Assembly: GCA_905221605.1 (NCBI GenBank)
Contig: CAJNDS010001291.1
Coordinates: forward strand, 25,001-89,000
Length of the DNA stretch: 64,000 nucleotides
DNA from: Symbiodinium natans
Taxonomy: Eukaryota; Sar; Dinophyceae; Suessiales; Symbiodiniaceae
Direction of reading: 5' to 3'
Shown: positions 34,043 through 45,250 of the stretch, in pieces
Layout: each line of letters starts with the position of its first letter
Position numbering within the stretch: position 1 is the first letter of the stretch
The notes under the pieces: model-generated
The model's input: only the letters and a program-made list of their open reading frames with translations
What the model was told of the DNA's origin: nothing
Databases searched by the model: none
Program-made: the position numbers and the translations under genes

Positions 34043-34656
34043 ACGCCATAGTGCATCATGGACATCACCCTTCTCCTGTTGCGGTTAAACTGCTATGTCA
34101 ACGCGCTATAACTGCACTGGAGTCGTCGAGGCCCCTACAGCTCAAAGCAGAGATGCCGAGTTCTCCGGTGCATCTCTTTACAGATGGCAGCTGGGAAAAA
34201 GGTGTAGCCGGAGTTGGGGCTGTGTTTTTCGACGCACACGATGGTTCGGCAGAGGTCTTTGGAGGCGAGATGCCAAAGGACATGGTCGAGTCGCTTCTGC
34301 AGACCGACGGTGACCACTTGATTGGACAAATCGAAACCTACGCTGTCGTGGCCATGCGCATACACTTGGCTCGTCGCCTTTCGGGACGTCGGGTGATCAT
34401 TTGGACAGACAATGAAGGTTGTCGATTCGGGCTCATAAAAGGCCGTTCGAAATCCCACACGATGGACACCTTGATCAGGAGCTTCGCCGCTGCTGAGGAT
34501 GCCGATCCAAGTCATACCTGGATATGTCGTGTGCCGAGTTACTCGAACATCGCTGATGGGCCTTCTCGGGGAAAGCCTGAGGAGGCTCTGAAGATTTCAG
34601 GAGCTGCCGCGTGTCAGTCTTTTCCATGGATTCGGCAAGCATTCGAACTTACCTGA
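33982..34656 (+). CDS. RNase H segment of element 2 Pol (in the -1 frame)
   Basis: A 224-codon frame overlapping the end of the RT frame. The RNase H acidic set is present: Asp68 in LFTDGS, Glu118 in QIETYAVV, Asp143 in WTDNEG, and Asp192 in NIADGPSR. The join lies near 33.97 kb, where reading would have to slip back one base; a one-base deletion in this copy is the simplest explanation, programmed slippage the alternative. It ends 15 bases before repeat B1. Confidence 0.8.
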   Translation: MRYAAGFFGGRTLRYVCEDLNAIVHHGHHPSPVAVKLLCQRAITALESSRPLQLKAEMPSSPVHLFTDGSWEKGVAGVGAVFFDAHDGSAEVFGGEMPKDMVESLLQTDGDHLIGQIETYAVVAMRIHLARRLSGRRVIIWTDNEGCRFGLIKGRSKSHTMDTLIRSFAAAEDADPSHTWICRVPSYSNIADGPSRGKPEEALKISGAAACQSFPWIRQAFELT

Positions 34657-34671
34657 TAGCTCTCTTAAAAA

Positions 34672-34943
34672 GGGGGCATTTCGGGAGAGCAGGAAATCGC
34701 GAAACCAGATCGCATCCTGTGCATGCTTGCCCCACGACTGAAGAAAAAGCGCGTCAGTGTAACTGGATGAATCTTTAACACATAGATGTGATTAAGTTTC
34801 ACATGTGTACATAGAAGATGAAATTATTTTCGTGATCTCACAAGATAGACCTTATCGATGAAGCTTATTCCAATCATGAGGAATAAATCTCACGCAGATT
34901 GAGTTCCCTATTCTTTCATACAAAACCCCAACTTTTGTGAGAG
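34672..34943 (+). repeat. Element 2 direct repeat B1 (272 bp)
   Basis: A 272-base sequence repeated without any visible difference at 35232-35503. It starts 15 bases after the RNase H stop. It corresponds in position to B1 of split-direct-repeat YR elements. Confidence 0.9.
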
Positions 34944-35231
34944 GGAAAATTTCAGCTCGCCTGACATTTCTCTCTCAAACTAAAGTTGTAGTGCTCTTCC
35001 TTCGAGCACGGGGTTTTTAAAAATCCTTTTTGCGACCTTTGTGAGTTGCGAAAAGTATCTCGAGCTTTAGAAGAATTTTCCTCAGCATCATGGACGTTAT
35101 TTTTGGCCATGTGACTTGCTGCATGCTTGAATCCACAGTTGGCCGCGTTCATGTTCACAGCTGCTCGAGCTCGGGCTGAGAGAAAATTTTTGTCCCTCCC
35201 ACCCACCCGTATCAGTATTGGGTCTGTATGG
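34944..35231 (+). repeat. Element 2 repeat A2 (288 bp) between the two B copies
   Basis: About 250 of these 288 bases occur in reverse complement at 24309-24560. In the split-direct-repeat plan a same-orientation copy would be expected at the 5' end of the element, and none was found in this window. Confidence 0.8.
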
Positions 35232-35503
35232 GGGGGCATTTCGGGAGAGCAGGAAATCGCGAAACCAGATCGCATCCTGTGCATGCTTGCCCCACGACTG
35301 AAGAAAAAGCGCGTCAGTGTAACTGGATGAATCTTTAACACATAGATGTGATTAAGTTTCACATGTGTACATAGAAGATGAAATTATTTTCGTGATCTCA
35401 CAAGATAGACCTTATCGATGAAGCTTATTCCAATCATGAGGAATAAATCTCACGCAGATTGAGTTCCCTATTCTTTCATACAAAACCCCAACTTTTGTGA
35501 GAG
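35232..35503 (+). repeat. Element 2 direct repeat B2 (272 bp), 3' boundary
   Basis: Identical to 34672-34943 by inspection. Its outer edge at 35503 is a sharp junction with unrelated protein-coding sequence on the minus strand. Confidence 0.9.
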
Positions 35504-37883
35504 CAGTGAGAAAATTCGGCAGCCAGTATGGCTGGCGAATCGCTTCCAATGGGGAATCCGCCAGCGGTACTCCAAGAGCGACATGCTGTCGCTCCTTGGG
35601 CATGTGTAGCAGTGCATCCCAGAGCGGGGTGGAAGCTCCGCCAGGGAGAACCTCAAGCTGGCTGACCCTGGGCAGGGTGTGTTGATTCACCAGGTGGTTG
35701 TGCTGCTCATCGGACAGCAGCAGGGCGATTGTGAGGTTTACGGGCTGCATTGCTTTGGTCTCGCCCGCGTTGGTACGAAGCTTCTTAGGGGCGGTGAGCT
35801 CAATGAACACACCAGGGTAGGTCGTGTTACGGCTGCCTTCGCTCAGAGTGACCAGCAACGCAGTGCCCTTGGCGGGTACTTTGCCGGCGACAGCAAACCA
35901 CATTCTGCGCCTGTCAGGAACTCCTGCCAATTCTGGTGTGAGAAGGATGACTGTTGCCCTCGGATGGACCCGATGAAGAAGGCCGATAGGCCACGTATTG
36001 GCGCCTGGCTTGACGGCAGTGGGTGTGGTGGCACGTTTGACGGCTGCCTGCTCCGGGTAGTGATACTGCTCCGAAGGCTCCTCCTCAACTTCTGCTTCTG
36101 ATGCCATGGCTAAGAACTGGTAGCCAAGCATGTCAACGAGGCGCTCTTGTGGCAGGAAGGGAAGCCACATGTCTAACACAAGTTTCATCGTGGGACCAAG
36201 TTCGTGGTAGGGCTGTGGCAAGTCAGTCAGGTGAGGCTTGGCCTCCTGCAACAGGATGCCCGTGCACTCCCCTCTCAATTCCATGATTCCCCGATTAGTC
36301 GCAGGCGGGAGTTGGAGGTATTTCTCCATATCCTGCCGGGTGACTTGCCGTCCCAGCACCGCTTTGACAAAAGCTTGGGAACGTTCCGGCAATTGGACCG
36401 AGCCACAAGCGACACCCATTAAGGACGCCCTGACTGCTCGGTCGAGCCGAGGATCCGCCAAACCGCAAATCTTCCTGGTCAGCTCCTTGTGCACGTAATC
36501 CCCTGGGGTGAGCTGGAACAGCTCCTCACTGTCAACGAAGTGGCCGTAGGAGTGGCCTCCGCTGCCGAAGGTATCAGACTCCGAGAAGAAGTACAGGCGT
36601 GCCCCATCCCGAAGCGCCTGCTCCCTCGCTGCCAAGCTCGGCCGGAAGATGCAAAGCTGGTCGCCATGGTGGTGGACAAGACTGACCGCATGTCGCAAGT
36701 CTGACCGCAGAATGTATTGCAACATAGCCCGTGGCATGGCAATGCCCCCGAGGCGCGCCTCGATGGGGACGAAGTCGCCTTTGCACTGGGGGCGTTGCTG
36801 GCGCTCGTGCCATGCAATGACCACAGCTGCGCCGGTGTAGGAGCCGGCGGAGAAGCCACTGATGCGTAGTTTGCATTGGCCGGCCTGGCCGGCACCCAAA
36901 CCCACATGTAAGGCCGTTAATGCTGCAGTGTGCGGCATGTGTAAGTGTGCCAAGGCCGGCTTCATGGTAAGGGCAGCTTCAACAGCGCCAATCCTGGCCC
37001 TCACACCAGCAGGCAGGTGGCACCCTTCAACGCTTGGGTAGAGAGCCTTGGCCCAAACTTGGGGGGCCTGAGGGAGGAGCAACAACGCATGCGACGCGTT
37101 ACCACGAGACGAGAGCAGCAGCGGGCGGTGAGTGAGATCATATCTAACCGGCCTGCCTTGGTTCTCCCGGACTTGTTCCATTTCCAGGCCCGTCAGTGCA
37201 TAAGAGTTGGCGGTGTGAATGATACTGCCTGAGACGGAAGCGGGCGCGTTCTCGCCTCTGCCATTCATCCCGCTAATGAAGAGCGACCTGCATTCCCCAG
37301 CAGGTGTACGGTGGGGTTTCGGGGGCGGGTGCTGATAGGCCGGAAATCCGAATGCCGCAAGGGCCTGGTTCACTCGTAGCGCTAGGCTGTCATCCCAATA
37401 CCGGCTGAGGCCCTGAGATGTTGCCTGCGTGTCGGCAGTGAAAAGTGGCCACGGCACATCCGCCTGGGCAAAGCACGAGTGCGTTGCAGCAGTCAGAATG
37501 GCTGGCGGCCCTTTTGGGGTGTTTGGCCGGCTTCGCCACTTGGGCGAGGCTCCACAGGAGTGACAAGACTTCTTTTTTCCAGTACATGGGGATGCCAGGG
37601 AAAAGTTGGATCCGAACTGGACCGTTGCCCTTCCCCCCCACCGAGGCCCATAGAGGAACCGCGTCACCGTTGCCCCAAATGGCCTCAGGCAGGGTGGGCA
37701 GCCGGTGCACATTTCCCCAGAGCCGCAAAACACTCTTCCCTTTGGCGCCATATCCATGAACAAACGGGGGGGGCACAGCCTCGGCGAAACGGTTCGCCAT
37801 GAACAAGTCTGGCCCTGGCAGAATCGCCATTTGAGTTTGCGAACTGCCATAGCCAAGCAGGAGAGGAAGAAAGCCCTGCTCAT
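35412..37883 (-). pseudogene. Alpha/beta-hydrolase-like protein, C-terminus replaced by element 2
   Basis: An 823-codon frame. True coding probably starts near 37.5 kb, since the N-terminal part overlaps a better frame. A nucleophile elbow, GFSAGSYTG, lies near 36.82-36.85 kb on the minus strand. A later Asp candidate, HHHGDQL, is near 36.65 kb and a His candidate, GGHSYGHF, near 36.55 kb, in the Ser-Asp-His order of alpha/beta hydrolases. The last 31 or so codons lie inside repeat B2, so the native end is lost. Fragments upstream in other frames appear to be the same ancestral gene. Substrate and role are unknown; the fold call is from motifs only. Confidence 0.5.
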
Positions 37884-38139
37884 AGGGACCTTGTCCCCAA
37901 GTTTTGACTCCTTTCACCTGCCCAATGGGAGAGGAGCCAAGGGCAATCTGTGGGTCCGGGCGGCTATCTTCGAGGTTGGCCTGTTTCCATGCTAGCTCAT
38001 GCACATATCTTCCGAGCAACGCCCAAGCAAACACAAAGTCGGAGTGCCGGTTGGCATTCGTGCCAGCAAGGGGAGTGTTTCGAAGGCACTGCAAATGGTG
38101 GATTCTGTCCAACGTCACGTCAACATGCATGCCAGGCAA
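37390..38139 (-). pseudogene. Middle fragment of the frameshifted minus-strand gene
   Basis: A 249-codon frame whose first 190 or so residues read as normal protein (for example HSDFVFAWALLGRYVHELAW and LLLGYGSSQ). Near 37.5 kb sense-looking sequence passes to the next frame downstream, and near 38.14 kb it is met by the frame upstream. No domain was recognised. It is best read as part of one broken gene running from about 39.65 to 35.5 kb. Confidence 0.35.
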
Positions 38140-38963
38140 TGGAGGATGATGCGCGTAAACGCGCGGGCCAGTGCCGCACGTACGATGTCCACAGCTTCAA
38201 CTGCAGTGTGAGGAACGCAGAAGGCAGGAGGTCGCGGGCACCATGCATCCGGAGCATCCGGGTAGAAGATCACCAAGCCCCCATTGGCCTCAAGCTGATC
38301 TTCAGACGCACAAACCATGCCGATGGAGTTAGGCGACCGGGCTCCGGACGGGATGTATCCATCCGGCGAACAGCTCCAAGGCGAGGATGGAAGCGAGCCA
38401 CAGGGCTGTGTCTCGTCCACCTCCACGTCCATTTTACCTAAAGGCTCCACCGACAGGGAGTTTGGCAAGAGGTCAAGAACTGCAAAGCGTCGTAGCTCTT
38501 CGGCTTCCCATCTGGCGGTGAAAAGGGTGTCATGATCCAGCAACATCAGGACAGCTCCGGGCGCCAGAACCCTGAGAACAGTCATGATTTCAGGCCCCGC
38601 CCACGTGAACTGCACTGCAGCAAGCCCTGCCTCTAAAGTGTTCACAAAGATAGGGAACCACTTTTCCCTATAAGTTCCTTCCCACTGCATCCGTGCAACG
38701 AGATGCCGTATGAGGTAGGGGAAGTGCGGGATGGACAGAAAGTTGCGACTGTCTGTGACCAAGAGGAGGACGTGGGCACCCGCGTGTTCAGCGTCCCGAA
38801 GCTGCGGGAGCAGGCAGCTGAGCAACGCTAGGTAATCGACCGCTGGGCGCCACCCCTGCGGGTCCGGCGGCTCGCCAGTGACCGTACCCACGGCAGCCCG
38901 CAGAGGTAGGATTCCATCCGGGGTGAGGCGTCTTCCTGCTCTGGTGGGCTGTCCGCGTTCCAT
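38115..38963 (-). pseudogene. Fragment with a DxD-like motif in the same broken gene
   Basis: A 282-codon frame. After a low-information start it reads well from about residue 45: VTDSRNFLSIPHFPYL, then VLMLLDHDTLFTARWE. A hydrophobic strand leading into DHD followed by a charged helix resembles the DxD metal site of nucleotide-sugar glycosyltransferases, but this is weak and no other family motif was found. It ends where the 38.14-kb frame takes over. Confidence 0.35.
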
Positions 38964-39666
38964 GCGTGGAGCTGCCGTATAGCATCCCTAGCAATCTCAG
39001 CAAGCGCATGTGGGCAGGTTCTCTTGTGCTCCAGCCAGGGCGGGATGTCAGCTTCGGCAGGCGTCGAAGGTGGAGGCGCTGAGAAAGAGAGGGGATCCGC
39101 TTCCCTGCTTCCGTCACTTGATCTATGCCCACCAGTGCAGAGAGGGACGGGGGGAGCAGGAGGGCGGGGGGGGGGCACCCGGCATGAAAGTCCTGGGTTG
39201 ACTTAGCGTCGCTACCCGCTCCGTGTCCGGCAATTGCGCAAGACCATGGGGGGGAAGTAACCGCGCTGGCAGGCGGTGCACACACAGGTGCAGCTAGCAC
39301 ACGACCCGTAAGGGCACTGCGATGCGGCATGTTGCCTATGCCTGGCCGCCCTGTATGCAAGAGAAAACAGCGAACTGTGGCTTGCTGCGCAAAGCATATC
39401 GAATTGCTGTCCCGCAAAAAGGCAGAGCATTCTAACCGCAGGAGGTGCTGCACCTCCCTTGGGAAGCAGTGGTTCCAGCCCGTTGCATCCGCCTCAGAGG
39501 GCAGGATAATTCCTGTTTGCATGGGCTTGGTCATCGCTATATCGCTAGTCCCTGCAGTGGCAAGCGCGGTAAGCTGGCCCCGCTTAGCAACAAAGACATG
39601 AAGTACATGCGACCCGGCTTGCAGCACATACTGCTGACACGCGTAGGCATCCATGGCTGCGATCAC
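38964..39666 (-). pseudogene. N-terminal fragment of the broken minus-strand gene
   Basis: A frame open to 39666 has an ATG near 39654 (MDAYACQQYVLQAGSHVLH) and about 115 plausible residues, then turns into low-information sequence. A neighbouring frame (38828-39178) carries sense-looking sequence, IPPWLEHKRTCPHALAEIA, before the DxD fragment. No domain recognised. A polyG/polyC-rich spot near 39.15 kb may have caused one of the shifts. Confidence 0.3.
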
Positions 39667-39998
39667 CGCAAACTGCAGAATCCGATGCTACGGTAAGCGA
39701 GAAGAAAACAAACTAACAGTTACACAGGTGTAAATCACCCTAGGGCACTGAAAGCGACAAGGTCACAGTACTGCAAATATCAACAGGAGAAACCATTGAC
39801 AAGTGTGCAAGCAAACCATCAATGCCCCCCGCTTACTTTGAGCCCGCGCGAGGTTCAAGTAAGCACCAAGCCAATAATCCCCAGGTGCTTGCATACCTTA
39901 GCGGCCGCCTGTTTGTGGCTGCAATGCAGGCGCAGACAAGCGCAAATCAATGACATCCAAAAGGGAGAAAGAAAAGGGCCTCTGCCTTGCCCTTGCAA

Positions 39999-40847
39999 CT
40001 ACTCCGGGAGCTCAATATGATCAGCCAGCATCCAATCAGGGTCGCTCAGCAGCTGGGGCCACACTACGTGCTCCGGGTCCTTGCCGATGAATACCTGCCG
40101 GACCGTAAGGCCGGGAGCCCATGAGTACTGTGTGCGGTTGTAGCCTTTGAACACCGTGAAACGCGAGTCTTCTGATAGGCATTCGACAACTGGGGGTACC
40201 CGGGTATTGCCTCGCACCGAGTGGCCATGCCGCAGATTGCGCTGGAAGACTTCCACGTCCTGGCGTCCGCCATAGATCAGCACTTGCGTGGCTGCGGTGG
40301 TCGGAGCAGGCAAAGGGTCGGGTAGACGGATGGGGCCCATACACACACATGCTGGGTTCCTGAGATTGCAATCTGGTATACGATGGTCCCACCAGAGCCC
40401 AAGCCAATGACATACGTCGGCAGGGAGATGTGAGGGCTCACATCTCGTTTGGCCGCCTGCAAGAGAGCAACGATCTCCATGGTATAGACTGCTTTGGAGC
40501 CGTCAGGCAACATCCAGGCAGGTGGGGACTGCCACGGGCCAAGCGCAAGCGAGAATGGCCCGCTTGAAGGCAAGATTGCTCCACAGATGCTCAATGGCTC
40601 CTTGCCAGGGTAGCGGGTAATGGTTTTCCACGTAGAAGTGTCCACAGCCTGGAAGGAGTAATACTACCGCATTGGCTTCGCCACAGTCAGCATTCGGCCG
40701 CGACACCACAAAAGGGCCATGTGTTGTCTCGTCCAGGGATGAGCGGCGGGGCAACGAGGGTGGGCGGCTGCTGAGTCTCGAGACCGAGGGGTTCACGAGC
40801 TGCCATGGCGCAAAGGAGCAGCTACCTACCCGGTACACGGGGGGCAA
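39999..40847 (-). pseudogene. Unidentified minus-strand gene fragments
   Basis: Three overlapping frames (40503-40847, 40277-40645, 39999-40346) read in sequence as one broken protein. A segment YVIGLGSGGTIVYQ could be a nucleophile elbow of an alpha/beta hydrolase, and LIYGGRQDVEVF follows in the last frame, which ends at a stop near 40.0 kb. Function unknown; the similarity in style to the 35.4-37.5 kb fragment suggests a related family. Confidence 0.3.
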
Positions 40848-41008
40848 GGGAGAGGAAGACTGGGCAGTCTTGCCTAAGAGCCATCAGCAGAAGACCAAAC
40901 ACATCGCGAGAAAGCTAGGTTTTCTGCACCGCAGCCCTTGCAAGCAGTGTGTGGCAAGAAGCGTCACGTACTGACGAGGCAGCAACTTGGTTTTAACATC
41001 CACGAAGC

Positions 41009-41705
41009 CTAGAGTTCGGAGTCACTACCTTCCTGGGCATTATCCTCAAGCAGATGCATCGTCTCGTCATCAAGGTGCTCAAGAACATCGGTAGCAATGC
41101 GTTCATCAAGAAAGCAGGCTACCCACTCAAGGATGATGGCATCGGTTTGGGGAACCGCTTCAGAGACTGCTTGTAAGAGCAGTGCGGCTCCACTATCCGT
41201 GAAGCGCCAAGCCAGCAGAAGGTGTTGCTCAAGGTGGGCCTTGTTCAAGTATAGGAAAGTCCGTCTGGCTTTGTGCAATGATGGGTCTTGCCCACTCCAA
41301 GACCGCCGTTTGTTGTGGTCCAGGCGGGCGCCGAAACATGGCAAGCAGCGCTCCATATTCCTTGGCCAATGCGTTTTGCGTCTCCAACGAGAGATCTCGC
41401 AAGTGGTGTGCCAGCCAGGCTAGATGGCCACCCACCGAATGCGCGAGCTCAGCTAATCCGACAGCCGTAACTATCCGTTGGTATGGCTGCCCATTGGCAA
41501 TCATAGTGCTCCTGATGCCCTGTAGGACCAAGAGCTTTGTGAGCATGATCCAGCCCGAACTGCAAGTGTAGGTGTCGCCCTCCATGATTGGCTCACCCGA
41601 AAATATTTCAAGGTGTTCATAAGGATAGCACCGTGCCCAATCACTGTCGCCGCCTCCGTTTACAGCGGTGTAGAGACTGCCACCGACGATCAGGGAAGCC
41701 GCCAC
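41009..41705 (-). pseudogene. Unidentified minus-strand fragments downstream of the leader-like repeat
   Basis: Frames 41229-41705 and 41009-41356 appear to continue one another with a shift near 41.28 kb. The second ends with an acidic helix (DDETMHLLEDNAQEGSDSEL) and a stop. No ATG starts the first, and no domain was recognised. It lies downstream, in the minus-strand sense, of the 41985-42140 leader-like repeat, so the whole 42.1-35.5 kb minus-strand tract may derive from one retroelement or captured locus. Confidence 0.3.
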
Positions 41706-41984
41706 GCCAACTGACCTACTACACCAAGGGCCGACTGCTCACTTTGAGCCGTGGTTGCAAGGAAGCAATGCGAAGGTGCATCATGCCTATAGCAAGCTTC
41801 GACGTTAGCAATAAGTCTGGCACTTGTGAATGGGATCATTTTCCCCGTGGCCGCACAAAGATGTGGCAAGAAGACCTAAGAGGAATGTCCCCCCCCCATT
41901 GAAGGCCCATACTCGACACTCTTTGGGGCCAGCCACAAGCCTTGTGATAGATCACCAAGCCGCCAGAGATGCTCCCCCAGCGTG

Positions 41985-42140
41985 GGTTTTTTTTTTGGAC
42001 TGACGCCTCTTTACTATATCAGTAGCGCAATAGGCCGGTCTTGTTGGGCTTGACATAACAGGTGAAACAAAGTTAGCGCACTTAAACCACCAAACACACC
42101 ACGCAACCACCCAAGAAACGAAACAGAAGACACAAAGCAA
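41985..42140 (-). repeat. Leader/LTR-like repeat, second copy
   Basis: A diverged copy, same orientation, of the sequence upstream of the copia-like Gag at 22425-22575. It shares the T run, the caataggccggtct-type core and the aaaccaccaaacac stretch. Here it precedes unfamiliar minus-strand gene fragments and no Gag is seen. Confidence 0.5.
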
Positions 42141-42179
42141 GCAAAGGCGCAGACCGACTAGGTAACCCCACGCACTCAG

Positions 42180-45100
42180 TTCCGGTGCAATTATATAGCA
42201 CAGAGCATGTTTACATTTGGCAAGGTTTGAACCTTGTTTACACCCGCGTTTTCGCCACGGGGCAAGACAAGCAGGCTTTCAAAGGGCAGCACACGTCAAA
42301 GGAACACAGCCATCCGAGCAGCAGTGTCGGGCCATTCCAGGTTAAAAACGGAGCAAAAGTGCTCAATGTTCTGATTGGCCACCAAGGCTGCTAGAGCAAG
42401 CCTGATGGCCTCAAGAAAATGGGCAGAGGGCAACCACCATCATTAGCAAGTGGTGCAACATTATTCAAATTAAACCAAGGTTATCACTTAAGTTAGGATT
42501 CCGTACCCGTTGTTAAGAACAGATAACGGACCCACAGTGGCAAAGAAATATTGCAGGTCAGACTTTCCAAGAAAAAGAAAAGACGTAGCAGAAGCCCTTC
42601 TGGTTAGGTCCCAAGCCGTGACCTGTCCGAGCAGCGTTACCGGGCGATAGACGCAACCTAACACTGAAAACCGCGCGCTCCGGAGATCTGATAAGGCTGT
42701 GCGGTGTCACGTGGCGCGTCAAACCTCTACAGCTCTACCCTAGGTCCAGTTGTGTCCAAACCCCGTCTTCTGCTGGAAGAGGAAGAGCAGGGCATTGTTC
42801 CGCATTCTTGCAACACCCAGATTAAGAAACTTAAACGTGGAGCCTAATTGAAAAGTCAGTACAATTTACCTGTCACATTTGCCACGCGCTAAGTTGCGCA
42901 CCACAAAACTTAGGCAAACGGTACAGACATTAAAGAGAGCAACGCAGTGCATCTACAGAACATTGAAAAAGGTGCCTGTTGCCGTGCACTACGCTTGCAA
43001 AAATAACCATTAAAATTGCGATTACGGGTTAATTAAAGGTGTTTTCCCTTCAGAACTTTCTGCCCATAAGGAGCATTGCAACCGCCGCAAAGATTTGCCA
43101 GGATAAGATGGCAACAAGCCCAGTTTTTCTTAATCTAAAGAATTAATTTGATTTGGCCAATAAAAGCGGTAGTTCTTCCACTGCAAAAACGTTTGTTAAG
43201 TGGTAATGCAGAAGGTCTTAGCAAGCTTCCATGTGGAAACCGCGAAGAACCACTTTTTCTTCAAGCCTTAAAATTGCTGGAGCCAGTGTAAGCTGACCGC
43301 CATTCTAACCATGGTGGAACCACACAGACGCAAGAATTCTGATCGAATGTCTGCGGCAGAGCGCGGGCGTACAATTGCCCAAGGTGCGCCATGTTTCTTG
43401 CCAACGTTATGCCTGCAGCCAAATGGCTTCCAACCATCTGAAAAAAAGCTTGATGACGGCCACTCCGCCTTCGCTGATCTTGTTGACGCCTTTGAGGCTG
43501 CTCACTTGTTTTGCCATGCCGTTGTAAACTGCCACCACTGCCTCCACTTGCGTTATAAGGTCACACCTCCGGCCACTTCTTTATACGGAGCTGTTGGGAT
43601 TTAAGCCGAATAAGTTGTTGGGGTACTTACAAGTTGAAACTATGTCTCTACCTTAAATCCCCACACCATTCTCCAAATTGTCCAAAGCATTTTTGTTATT
43701 ACAAAGAAGTAAGTTAGAGAACAACAAGGTTGGAATTTCACTTTGTACCAAACCCGGCAACACCGGAGCACAAATGCGGGCAAGCTTGCGTGGAAGCATA
43801 TGAATTATCTCTAAAGATCATTCAATCGCATCGACTGTGTCAGCTGTTATACGGGCAATTGTAAAACTTGTTACCAAAGAAGTCTCCACTTTCCCTTTCT
43901 GGGCAGAAACGCACTGGAACAAGGCGTCGACCTTGCGAGGCTCACTTAATGCCAGCCTTGTGTTTAAAGTGCCAGCAGTTTGGCATGACTCATTTTTTTT
44001 GGAATTTCATTATTTGAAAACCAGAGAAGTAAGACTCTAAACATACTTTTCCTTTACGAAGCGAAAGAAAATGCATTCTAAATTCCAGCTCGATTCTCAA
44101 GGTATCCGCTCCTTTGTCGCATGAGCTGCACAATCAGCACTTGCAACATCAATACAGGCAACGTGGGATTGATTGTTAGATCGAGAGGGAGGGTATCCGG
44201 CGGGTTAACAACACAACTGCCTATTGCGGTAGAACCCACCAGGACAGGATGTGCCTCCACCATTTGCTTAATGGAGGGAAAGGCGACTGCGACAAACACT
44301 TTTTCAACTGGCCAATGAAGCAGAAAAACTAAGTAGAGGGACCGCAAATGTCATCTCTTGTACAATTACCTGAAATTGTAACAGATTTAGATCTAGTGGA
44401 AATGCTGTTGCACCCAAGATTCGCGGAAAAAGCTTGGCACCCAGCTGGGTGGAGTTAATAAGGTACCATTCCCCTTGGGTATAAGGCAAGCAGCACATAC
44501 TTGAGCATACAGTCCAGCCCTGCCTCGGCCAAGACAAACGGTGGCAACTTGCCCCGCGAATGTGCAAGCAGCACCGAGACCTTGTTTCTAAAACGCACAT
44601 GCCATTTGCGTGGTAAACTGGAATTCTTGTATTCGAGGCGCCCCAGTACCATTGTTTGCTGTAGGGACCAACAGGGCGCCCAATCACATCCGGCCAGAGT
44701 CCATGTAGTACTGTAAATCGGGCAGCGAGTTCAGCCTGAGGAAGAAGCCTTATAGCTGCACATTAAGGTGATCGCAATTCTACAAGAGGCATGCAGTGTG
44801 ACAGGAGCGCAAAAATGCAGGACCCAGGTCGCAAGCAAGTTGCGCCAACTTGTCCCCATTGTTGCCACACAAGGCAGCCATGTCCGTCAATCTTACGCAG
44901 CTGGAGGGCCAACCCTTTTTGCCAACAGCGAGTTATGAGCTGGAATGCAATTGCCACCATTTGCGCAGAGGCAGCGTGGGTACCCATATGGTTTGTCGGA
45001 ATGGTCTGTCCATGATCGAGGCAACTGTTCCGGTTTTTCGGCGCGCCACCACGATTTCCGCTTCCCTTATGTGCTCTCGGGTGCATGCTTTTCTGCTCGT

Positions 45101-45250
45101 ATATCGCGTTCTTCATTTAATTCACCAATCAGATGATGCTAGCAGAGGCAGAACTCTTGACTGTAGGCCGTAGGGAAGTGATTTCTGCCCGAACCTGTAA
45201 ATCTTGGCGGGCGCGACATCTCGCAGAAGATGTTTTGATGTGTGCTTGGC
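42180..45250. other. Noncoding stretch, visibly A+T-richer between about 42.4 and 44.1 kb
   Basis: No frame carries a recognisable motif. Sequence from about 42.4 to 44.1 kb contains many A- and T-rich words, in contrast with the G+C-rich element sequence on both sides. No RNA gene was recognised. Confidence 0.5.

Larger units (their letters stand above)
27083..35503 (+). mobile_element. Element 2: YR retroelement with oxygenase- and methyltransferase-like domains
   Basis: The plus-strand order is YR (27.1-29.3 kb), Gag (29.7-30.9), Pol with oxygenase-like, methyltransferase-like and RT domains (30.9-34.0), RNase H (34.0-34.7), then repeats B1-A2-B2 (34672-35503). The right end is well defined because B2 cuts into a minus-strand gene remnant at 35503/35504. 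The left end is uncertain: no direct copy of A was found upstream, only an inverted one at 24309-24560. The two 272-bp B copies are identical, suggesting recent insertion, although the coding region has at least two frame breaks. Confidence 0.7.
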
